In this document: piece by piece, positions 18,647 to 28,800 of the stretch
Layout: each line of letters starts with the position of its first letter
How positions within the stretch are numbered: position 1 is the first letter of the stretch
Origin: Candidatus Copromonas avistercoris (nom. illeg.)
Lineage (GTDB): Bacteria > Bacillota > Clostridia > Lachnospirales > Lachnospiraceae
DNA: 40,542 bases
Direction: 5' to 3'
Assembly: GCA_018713185.1 (NCBI GenBank)
Contig: DVFQ01000027.1
Span: 1 to 40,542, forward strand
The notes under the pieces: generated by a model
What the model was told of the DNA's origin: nothing
Seen by the model: only the letters and a program-made list of their open reading frames with translations
The model's database searches: none
Made by a program: the position numbers and the translations under genes

Positions 18647-21600
18647 ATGGCTGATAGAAAAAAACGCGGAAGTCAGAGGAAAGCTGGGAAATGGAGGATG
18701 CTTGCCGCCGGGTTCCTGCTTTCGGCCGCTTTCTGCCTGCCGGCCAGCGGGATGGTCAGAGCTAGCGCGGCGGGGCAAACGAGCCTGGAATCGGATTCCA
18801 ACGCGGAATCTCCGGCTTCCCCTGAGTCGGATTCCAACGCGCTGCTCCGGGCGATGGCCCGTCTGCCTGCCTCCAAAGATTTTTGGAGCGGATGGACAGG
18901 GGATCTGGGCTTTTTAGACGGAACGCATGGAAACGGGACTCAGGAAAAGCCGTATCAGCTTTCCACAAAGGAGCATCTAATGGGGCTTTCTCTTTTGGCG
19001 GCCGGAGGAATGGAAATCCGGGAAGGGGAAGGCGCGAACCCCGGCGACTATTCCGGAGCCTGGTTTGAACTGGAAAGGGATATTGACCTGGGCGGTATCC
19101 AATGGATCCCCATTGGCTTTTATGAGAGCGAGGAGGCGCTGCGGGCGGACAAGGTGTCCGTGTTTGACGGACATTTTGACGGAAACGGGCATACAATCTC
19201 CAATTTCCGGATGTACCGGCCGGAATGGAGCAACGTAGGTTTATTTGGAGCTTTGCAGAATGCTGTGGTGGAGAATTTAACGGTGCAGCCGGGAAACCTT
19301 CTGACCGCGAAGGACCGGGCGGGACTCTTAGCGGGAAGCGCAGAGCATTCGGAAATCCGCAATGTAACGGTACGGGGGACCCTGCAGGCGTCAGGGACGG
19401 CAGGCGGCCTGATCGGGGCGCTTTCCGAGGAAAGCGTCGTTGAGAATTGCACGGCGGATCATGCGGCGGTCGATGGCGGAAAAGGGAAGGAGATCTTTAT
19501 TGGCGGGATTGCCGGAACGGCGGCAAATTCGCTGATCTTGGACTGCACCGTCAACACCGGAGACAGCCTAAGCGCCAGAATCCAGGGCGGCGGATATGTG
19601 GGAGGAATCGTTGGCTTCCAGAATGGCACAGATATTTATAATGTGCATGTTATGGGAACAATCGGAGGAAGCGGCTCCCAGTCCATTGGCGGCGTGACTG
19701 GAAAATATGCGTCGGGGAAATTGAAGGTCGCGAGATTTGAGGGAGAGATCGCCAGCTCCGGACTGGGAAGCGCGGCCAGGGAGGGATGCTTTATCGGCAC
19801 CCGGGACGCCGGTTTCCATTTCCGGTATGGAACATCGGAGGGGGCGGATCTGGCGTACCTGTTCGCCGATCAGGAGGAGAAGATTGCCGCCGGAATCTGC
19901 GGCTCTGGAATTTCAGATGACAATCAATATACCTACGACGCCCACATTGGCTTCTGGAACAGCCGTGATAATTATTTTTCTCTGGTACAGGGCCGAAGCC
20001 GCAGGGATGTGGAGGACCGGTATTTTTATGAGGAGCTGGAAAACGGAATGCTCCATGTGATCGATACGGAGGAAGCGGCGCGGGAATTTCCGTGCGCACC
20101 GGACCATTTCGCGCCCAACGCCCTGGGACGGCCGGTCAGAGGGTATCTGGTTTCCGTCCTCCAGATCGATACGGCGGCCAATGTGCAGAATTATTATGAC
20201 GTAGCGGTTTTAACAGCCCGCGGGGAGTCGGTTTACTGCCGGGAAATGGATAAGGACCGCCGGGGCGCTGTCGCTCCCGGAGACGTGATAACGGTTGCGA
20301 CAGCGCCAAAAAACACGAAGGAAGAAAAGTATCAGATGGAGGGAGTTCCCACCTACACCGACGAAATGGGAAACCGGGTCGATATGACCTACCAGACCGG
20401 AGGTACATACAGCTTTGTGATGCCGGAGCATGATACGGAAATTTCCGCCGTTTACAGGAAAGTAGCGGCAAATGTGCGGATCCAGCCGGAAGAATATGAG
20501 TTTCATGTCGTCCAGGAGCGGACGGGGGACCGGAAGAATCCGTCGGCCGTAACGGAGGTCAAGGATTCGGCCGGCCGGCTGATCGCCCGATACATCAATG
20601 GAGAACTAGAAGAAGGAACCCAGGTCCAGGACGTGATGCTGGAGGCGGTCGTTGACCGGGAAAATGACGTGGCGGACGAGGCGGTACGGTGGAGCATTGA
20701 TGACGGCGACCTGATCCGCTTAAAGAAAAATGCCGACGAGGATGCTTCCGGATATACGAAGCAGAGCGCGTCGCTGGAGTTGAATTTGAACGCGGATTTC
20801 TTTAACCGCATTATCAATAAAGCGGAAAAGAACCAGGCGGATATGCAGTACCGGTATCCGATCCCGGATACGGTTTACGGAGATGGAACGCTGGGAGGAG
20901 TGGCTGTTTTAACGGCCTCGACAAGACCGTCGGCCAGCTTTGAAGGAAAGCCTGTGACGGCCAACTGCCGGATTTCCGTTACGTTTCAGATCAAGGACCG
21001 GACCCGGGTAGCCGCCGAGGACGTTTCTCTGGATCAGGACAGTCTTTCTTTTACGGTGACAAGGCGATTGACCGGAGACCGGAAGCATCCTTCGGAGCAG
21101 CTGATCGTGACGGAACCGGCGGCGCTGACCGCGTCTTTTACGCCGGATTATTTCGATAAAAAGGAAATCAGCTGGTCGGTGGACGATGAAAACATTGCTA
21201 CTGTGGAGGCCGGAACCTATGGGGCCCAGGCCGGAGAACAGGACTATAAAAACGCGGCGGTCCGTGCGCGGACGGATACGAAATGGATCCGGGACATTAT
21301 AGAAGCGGAGGACGCTTCTTTTAAAGAAGATCCATATAAGAAGCGGGAGGCCAGTGGAGAACGGGAGGCTCTTTTGACGGTGACGGCGGAAGATACTCTG
21401 GGGAATCGCAGAACGGCTTCCTGCGGGATCACGGTAACATTTCAGACAGAGGATCTGACAGAGATCCTTCCGGAACGGGTCGGGCTGGATCAGGAAAGCC
21501 TGGATTTTAACTTGACCGAAGAGAAAGAAGGCGGCCCGTCTTCTAAAACAACCGGGCGGCGCGGATTTGAGCCTCAGACGCTGACCGCAAGGATCTTTCC

Positions 21601-22786
21601 GCAGCCAGGAGACGGCGAGGAATATAAGCCTTATGATCAAGGCGTGATCTGGGAGTCTTCCGATCCGTCGGTGACGGTGGAGGAAGGAGTCATTACGCCT
21701 TTGCCGGACGCCAAATGGATCCAGGAAGCAGGAAAAGAAGCGCCTTATCATGGGGAAAAAGAGGTGATTATCACCGCCCGGGCGGCTGGGAACCGGGAGG
21801 TATCGGCAGTCTGCCGGGTAACGCTGACCTATGATTTAGAGTGTCTGGTCCTGGATAAAAAAGAATTGTTTTTTGATATGACCCTTACAAAAACCGGCTC
21901 CAGAAGCAATCCGGTGCTTACCTGGAAGGGAGCGCAGGCGCAGACGGTAAAAGCGTCGGCCTATCCTCAGAGGCGGTATCAGGAAGCAGAGGGGGAACCG
22001 CTTATTTCCTGGAAGCTGGATCCGGCGCTGCTTCGGATGGAGGGGGACGGAGCCGTGGTTCCGATAACGGATTCCGCCTGGATCGCGGAAGCAATGAAAA
22101 CGTATCCCTATACGGCGGAAAAGAAAACGGCAATTACAGTGGCCGCGGGAGAGCAGCAGGAAACAGTGGAAGTGACGCTGAAGTTTAAGATGGAAAACAA
22201 AACCACCTCCGGGGGTTCTGCATCTTCCAGCTCCAGTTCCGGAGGCTCCTCTGGTTCGGGAGGTTCGGGCTCCTCTTCGGGAATCACGGTAAATGGAACG
22301 ACGAAAACCGCGATTCCAGCGCCGGAGGGAAGCGTTACGGGAGTATGGGTGCAGGATGGGGCCGGAAGATGGCTTTTTACCAGCGAAGGGCGGACGTTTG
22401 CCGGGGAATGGGCTTATATCCATAACCCCTATGCCGGTGAAGGGCAGGAAACCACTTCCTGGTTCTGGTTCGATGAAAACGGCCATATGAAGACCGGATG
22501 GTTCCAGGATCCCGCGGATGGAAGCTGGTATTTCCTTCATGACCAGTCGGACGGCAGCCTTGGCCATATGTGTACGGGCTGGCGGCAGATCCAGGGCAGC
22601 TGGTACTATTTCGGAACGGACGGCAGGATGGCGGTAGGCTGGCATTGGATCGATGGAAAATGCTATTACATGAACCGCCCGGAAGGAACGATGGCGGCGG
22701 ATACTACGACGCCCGACGGATATACGGTAAACAGCTCTGGAGAATGGACGGTGAACGGAGTCGTCCAGACGCGGGAAACAAAGTAG
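18647..22786 (+). CDS. Large surface protein: GLUG/right-handed beta-helix N-terminus, repeated Ig-like modules, S/G linker, C-terminal cell-wall-binding repeats
   Basis: 1379 aa; signal peptide; FDGHFDGNGHTISNFRMY, GGLIGALSE, GGIAGTAAN, GGIVGFQNG; Ig-like modules; GWFQDPADGSWYFLHDQSDGSLGHMCTGWRQIQGSWYYFGTDGRMAVGWHWIDGKCYYM. Confidence 0.9.
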   Translation: MADRKKRGSQRKAGKWRMLAAGFLLSAAFCLPASGMVRASAAGQTSLESDSNAESPASPESDSNALLRAMARLPASKDFWSGWTGDLGFLDGTHGNGTQEKPYQLSTKEHLMGLSLLAAGGMEIREGEGANPGDYSGAWFELERDIDLGGIQWIPIGFYESEEALRADKVSVFDGHFDGNGHTISNFRMYRPEWSNVGLFGALQNAVVENLTVQPGNLLTAKDRAGLLAGSAEHSEIRNVTVRGTLQASGTAGGLIGALSEESVVENCTADHAAVDGGKGKEIFIGGIAGTAANSLILDCTVNTGDSLSARIQGGGYVGGIVGFQNGTDIYNVHVMGTIGGSGSQSIGGVTGKYASGKLKVARFEGEIASSGLGSAAREGCFIGTRDAGFHFRYGTSEGADLAYLFADQEEKIAAGICGSGISDDNQYTYDAHIGFWNSRDNYFSLVQGRSRRDVEDRYFYEELENGMLHVIDTEEAAREFPCAPDHFAPNALGRPVRGYLVSVLQIDTAANVQNYYDVAVLTARGESVYCREMDKDRRGAVAPGDVITVATAPKNTKEEKYQMEGVPTYTDEMGNRVDMTYQTGGTYSFVMPEHDTEISAVYRKVAANVRIQPEEYEFHVVQERTGDRKNPSAVTEVKDSAGRLIARYINGELEEGTQVQDVMLEAVVDRENDVADEAVRWSIDDGDLIRLKKNADEDASGYTKQSASLELNLNADFFNRIINKAEKNQADMQYRYPIPDTVYGDGTLGGVAVLTASTRPSASFEGKPVTANCRISVTFQIKDRTRVAAEDVSLDQDSLSFTVTRRLTGDRKHPSEQLIVTEPAALTASFTPDYFDKKEISWSVDDENIATVEAGTYGAQAGEQDYKNAAVRARTDTKWIRDIIEAEDASFKEDPYKKREASGEREALLTVTAEDTLGNRRTASCGITVTFQTEDLTEILPERVGLDQESLDFNLTEEKEGGPSSKTTGRRGFEPQTLTARIFPQPGDGEEYKPYDQGVIWESSDPSVTVEEGVITPLPDAKWIQEAGKEAPYHGEKEVIITARAAGNREVSAVCRVTLTYDLECLVLDKKELFFDMTLTKTGSRSNPVLTWKGAQAQTVKASAYPQRRYQEAEGEPLISWKLDPALLRMEGDGAVVPITDSAWIAEAMKTYPYTAEKKTAITVAAGEQQETVEVTLKFKMENKTTSGGSASSSSSSGGSSGSGGSGSSSGITVNGTTKTAIPAPEGSVTGVWVQDGAGRWLFTSEGRTFAGEWAYIHNPYAGEGQETTSWFWFDENGHMKTGWFQDPADGSWYFLHDQSDGSLGHMCTGWRQIQGSWYYFGTDGRMAVGWHWIDGKCYYMNRPEGTMAADTTTPDGYTVNSSGEWTVNGVVQTRETK

Positions 22787-22819
22787 GCGTTTATGCTTGG
22801 CGGCGGAAAGGGGAGGACT

Positions 22820-25800
22820 ATGACAGGAAAGAAAAGACTGAAAAAAATAACGGCTGGAATCCTTGCGGCTGTGACCGCGGCGGCAAGTGTGGGAATCCCC
22901 TTTCCAATGCCCTCTCAGGCGTCGGAAATCTGGCCGCAGAAGGCGACGGAGCCGTTTTACTGCATTGACGGCGGAAAAGGCTGGAGACAGGTGGACCGCT
23001 ATGAAAATTATAAGTATGATTCGCTGCCGTCCCCTCTTTCCGAAACGCAGGCGAAGCGGCTTTTCTGGGCTTATCCTAAAAACTGGTCCATGTTAAAGCT
23101 GGCGGCCCAGGTGCATGATCCGGAGCTTTACGCGGAAATCGCCTCCACGTATTCCGGCGCGAATATCGTAAAGCGGGTGAAGGACGACGGCGGGACGAAA
23201 TTCGCATGGGTGGCGGATAATCCGGAAATTGAGGCGCGGGCCATCGAAGCGATCGAGCAGATGTCGTCGGAGGGAGCCGAGGGCGGTAAGGAAGCGCCGG
23301 ATCCGATCCGGGAGGCGACTTCTGAGGAAACGGCGGTTCCCTTTGAAGTTCTGCCTTTTTCCGATGGCCCGGGAGCCTTGGATACGGAATTTGTTCTCGG
23401 AGAGGACTTTATCCGGGATATTGCGAGTATCGAGCCGCAGAGCGTTTGGGACAACGGCTCCACGGGCGGGACCGTTGGGTGGCTGGACGCGTCCCAGGAT
23501 AAAAATATCGCCAAGTCGGCGATGGGCGAGGAGCTTTATGAGGTTACCTGGAGCGGGGATTCCATTAAAATCCGAAATAACGGTTCGGCAGTCGCCAATG
23601 ACAACGCCGTGGGGAGCGATATGTCGGAGGAGGAAAAATATAATAAAACGACGGTCCGGTACAAAATCACCATGCGTCAGGATTCCGGCTGGTACACCGA
23701 AGGCAGCTGGAACGAGGATTATCTCCATGAATGGATGGATTTTAAAGCCTGTGTCAACGCTCCGGAGCATCAGCGGCTGTATAAGGCGGATATCCAGATC
23801 GTGCCGTCGGACATGGTGTTTTATATTGTGATCAGCCAGCAGGGCGGCGATGTGCCGGAGATACCGGGAGAAACCGTAAAGAAGCCGGAACTGAGTTTTA
23901 ACGTATTCCGTCATGAGGAGACCTTTGAGTCCCATTATAATGTAAGGCTGAAAAAATATGATGATGAAACGGGAATGCCGCTGAAAGGAAGCCAGTTTTA
24001 TCTTTATGAGCGGCTTGAAGACGGTGAAAAATTGGGAGAGGATCAAAGAGACGGCGGGCTTGCCGAGGAAAACTTAAGCTTTCTTCCTTGGGACGGGTTT
24101 CAGATTTTTTATGAAGGAACGACAGACGAGAACGGAATGATTTCTTATGGGGACACAAGACAGTACGTCTATTCCAAAACCTACTGCGACGGGCATCCGG
24201 CCCCGCAATGGGCGCAGATATCGGAAGAACCGTCCGAGGAAGGCGGGGAGGGATCCGAAGATTCCGGCGGTTCTGACTCTGGCGATTTCGACTCTGGGGA
24301 CGGCTTTGGCGCTGGGGAGGAGGATGACTCTGCGGAGGATTCTGGCGCTGCGGAACAGACCAGGGATTATAACCGGGCGGCAGCGGCGCAGTGGCTGGAA
24401 TGGGTACAGGCCTGCGAGGCGGAGCAGGAGCAGAGCGACAGCCATTTCCACTGGATGCTGGACGAGGGCCTGATCGACGAGGTCGCCTCCGTGCTGGAAA
24501 GCGGGGAACCGGGCGGCGGAGCGTCAGGGGAAAGCGGGGAACCGGGAGAAGACGGAGATTCCGAAACAGGGAGTATGAATCCGGTCAGCAAGGAGGAGGC
24601 GTTTGAAGCTTCCGGCTGTAAGGCAGACTGCGAGAAAACGTACGAAAATTTTATCCATCTGCGGTTTACCTATACCTGGAAAGAGATCCAGGCCAGAACC
24701 GGGTATATTCTTCATGGGCTTCACCGGGACGATGTCCCGATCGAAATGGTGACGACGGTATCCTCGGAGGCGGGAGCGGTCAGCAGCCGTCTGGAAGGCA
24801 GCAGTGAAGAAATTGAAGAAAATGTTTGGTACATGGGTTCCAGAGGCGTTTCGGAATCCATGGAGACATTGGAGCGGCGGCAGGAAGAAAGAGCTGCGGC
24901 GGCCCAGCGGCATTCGCCGGCTGAAAGCTTGGGAATCTGGCGGTTCCGGGCGGATAAGGCGGAGGCGGAGGCGATCCAAGAGACGGAAGCCCAGGAAGCG
25001 GAGACAATTCAGAAATCGGGAGATCAGGAAGCGGGAGACAAAAAGCCGGGAGACCGGCAGGAGACGGGCATGATAAGCCCGCAAAGTCCTTCCAACAGCG
25101 TGCGGGATGTTTCCAGCTCTTCCAATGCGAAAGAGGAGAACCAGGGAGAGCAGACGGCGACTGCTTCCAACGCCGCATACCGGCGCATGGCTTTTTCGAT
25201 GCGGATGCAGGAGCGGGAGATGAGCGATGAAGGCTGGGATTTAGGCTCTGGCGCAGAATCCTTTGAGAGCATTTTTAACGGCGCTCAAGAGGATGGGATC
25301 CAGCATTTGGAGATAGGGGATCCGGACCGGTATTCCCATTGCGGCGGCGAGGAGGACTGCGGCGGCGCCTGGCGCGTCTATGATCATCGGACGGAGGGAA
25401 GGCTCCATATCAATAAGCGGTCGCTGGATCTATATCAAAAAGAGTCGGAAAGCTACTCTGCCTATGGGGACGCGGAGGGAGACGCTACGCTGGAAGGGGC
25501 GGTGTACGGCCTGTTTGCGGCGGAGCATATCCTGCATCCGGATTCTGATGTGGGGACGGGCGGAAACTGGACCAATACGGGAGTCGTATATCAAAAGGAT
25601 GATCTGGTGGCAACCGCGGCAACCGATAAGAATGGGGACGCGGATTTCCTGGTATATACGCAGGCGCCGGGAATGACCTATGATTACGAGCAGGGAAGGA
25701 TAAGGAAAAGGACGGACCGTCCCTGGGAAGGTCCGAAAAACCGATATGAGGAAAATCAGGAGGAAAATGGGAATTACTGGATCGGGCGGCCTTTGATCTT

Positions 25801-28800
25801 GGGAAGCTACTATGTAAAGGAGCTGTCGAGAAGCGAGGGCTTTGAGCTTTCTGTTAATGGTCTGCAGCAGGAGCGGACCAATTACGGCGCCGGCCTGGAG
25901 ACGCCGGAATCTGTGTCGGCGGCGGGCGGAACCGCGGTTTTGGCCCTGCCGGAGCTTTCGGCTTCCATGGAAGGAGAGGACGGCGGCGGAACGGGCTATG
26001 ACCAGCTGAACTTTTCGGTTACATCGTCGGGAACCGCAGACACGGATTTGGAAAACGGCGGCTATGATATCTTGATTTCCGGATTCCCGGAAGGAATCGA
26101 GGTCTACCGCGTGGATACGGGAGAAGAGGAGGTGACGGGCCCCCATGTAACTGGAACTGAGGAGGTAATTGTCCGGGACGAGGCGGGGAATATCGTATGG
26201 ATGAAGGCGGAAAGCGATCACAGCAATATCCGGTATGAGCCGGAATATGACAGCGAGGGAAACATAATTGGGCAGAATCCGGTCAGCGCCATTGAACCGC
26301 AGATCCGGAGAGCGGAGCAGATTCCGGAGCAGACCGGCCTGACGATCACGGATTTCCGCTTTGAATTTGGAGAAGAAATCCTGGCGCAGCCGGCTGTGAA
26401 CTTCCCGTTTGATGGGGAAGAGGATCTGGCTTACCGTACGGTTAAGGCGGTTCTGGAAGGCGTGCTTTTAAAAAATGGCTATGGAGTGCCGGTTACAGCC
26501 GCTGGGCAGTATTCTCTTCCGGACGCGCCGGTTTACAGCAGAGGTGTGCGCGAAGGGGAACCTGACCAGTATGGAATGACGGCGGACGTGGGAAGTCCGG
26601 CGGAGAAAACGGTTTACGGCGCCGCGGTAAACGAGGTCCTTTTCGAAATCAGCGATACGATGACGATGGAGGATATGCTCTGGGAACTTCTTTCCTGGTA
26701 TCAGGAAAATTCCCACTGGACCTTCGGCGGGATCGATTCCATTAAGAGGGAGGGAAACATTCTGCGGATTGTTTTGTACGCGGGAATTTCCTCCAATAGA
26801 AATCCGTTCTTTTTTGTTTCGGCGCAGGAGGATGGAACCAGGACGGTCGGCCGGATTTACGCGGCATTGAAGGATCCGGTCAAGATGCGGTGGGTCTATC
26901 AGGAATACCATCCCCAGGGAGATTATTCCTTCCAGGTTGAGCGGCAGTATTATTTTGAAAGCGGAAACGGACGGCGCTATTATGTGGACGCGGTATTGAC
27001 GCCCGCGGTGCTGATGGGACCGGACGGGGTTGAGGAGATCACGCATCAGGTGATGGTCTACCATAAAAAAGGAGAAGAGATTGTGGACTATCTGTCCGGG
27101 GATCCTCAAAACGGCTACCGGGTGCCGCTTACAAGGCAGGAGGATAAAATCGAAATCACGACAGAGCTGGAAACCGTAGAAAAAGACGTGCGGATTTCGG
27201 ATGTAACGTATGATCCGGAAGAAAAAACCTATCGAATCCATGTGAAAACAGAAGGTACAGACAGTTTTGGACGAGAGTTTTCGGACACGGACGGAGGGCT
27301 TACGCTTCAATTTATGATCCGGCTTCCGCGGAAGAACCAAATATTGACCGAGGAAGACATTGAGTCCTTGGGATCTGGAAATGTTTATGGATATCGGCCC
27401 GGCGACCGGATCGGGTATGCCAATTACCTGATGCGGTTTGCGGGAGCCTCGCTGACGGCGGATGTTTCCGGCACAGGAGCGGCGGCCGATACCTATATCG
27501 TAACGAAAAAGCTGATCTACCGGGGTCAGGACCGGGTCAGCGAGGACGGCGGGACGGGGAATTTTCCGGCTCAGGTTTTGGACCGGCCGATCAAGCAGAA
27601 GATCCGGATCCAGAAGGAGATAGAGGGCGAGCCTGCCATAGGGAATTTCCGGTTTAAGGCCTATCTGAAATCGAATTTAGAGCGGTTGTTTTGCGATGAA
27701 AACGGGAATATTGTGTGGCTGGACCGGAATGGAGCGGAGGTTGACATAAACGAATACCGGGAATCGTTTCCAGAGCTGGTACAGAAACTATATACCAGGG
27801 GAACGGAACGGAGGCTTTTGGAGCCGGCGGAAAATAGTGAGGATGAAGACGGAGGGCTGCTGTCGGAGAAGTGGAACTATGAAAAATTTTTTGACGCGAT
27901 CCGGACGGCAGATACCGATCGCTGGCATAACCAGGGAACGGTAAAGAATACTTCCTATAAGCCGGAGGCCGCAAGTCTTTTAACAGGGATTGTAAATCGG
28001 ATCAATACCTCCTGGGAGGCGGCGGAAAACGCGAAGCGTTCCGACGCGGTCCGGCAGTTTGCCGTAACCTGGTATCTGGAAGAAGAGGCGCAGCCGCTGA
28101 TCGCGGAGGCGGAGGAGACGGGGATTTCTTATACGGATGAAGTATATGACAAGGCGCTTTATCAGGCAATCTTGAAAGCGGAATTCTATTTGGAACCATT
28201 CTTCCAATATGATCTGGATTCGATTTATGAGATTGCTTGGGACAGTGAAGCGGACGGCGGGATCGATGGGGACGCTTCGACGCTTTCCGTATCTTTGGAG
28301 GAGGATAGCGGCGTTTACGCTTATGGCATCTCGCGGTATCTTCCCTATGGGGATTATGTGCTGGCGGAGCAGCAGCCATATTGCCCCCAGTGGCTGGATT
28401 TTGCCAATAAGCATTATAAAATCGATGAGCCGAGGGAACTGTCGCTTCCGGCTGTTTATGACCAGGATGAACTGGCTTCGGAATACATTTATCATAAAGA
28501 GGACAGTCCCATCCAGCTGGCGAAAAAATACTTGCTTCGCTTTAATGAGGAATGGACCGGCAGCGGAGAGCAGGAGCCGAATGAGTATATCGTACAAGGC
28601 CAAGGGCATGACGGCGATTTTGAAGTATATCCCTATGGCTTGAGCGAAGCCTGCGCAGAAGGGCATTACGAACCCTATGGCAATCTGGCGGTGGGAAATT
28701 ATTATCACTACCGGTCGGACAGCGAAGAGGGAGGAATGGAAGGGAATACGGCGGTGATGACCGGGATGCGGACGGCCTATGACGGACAATACGCGCCGAT

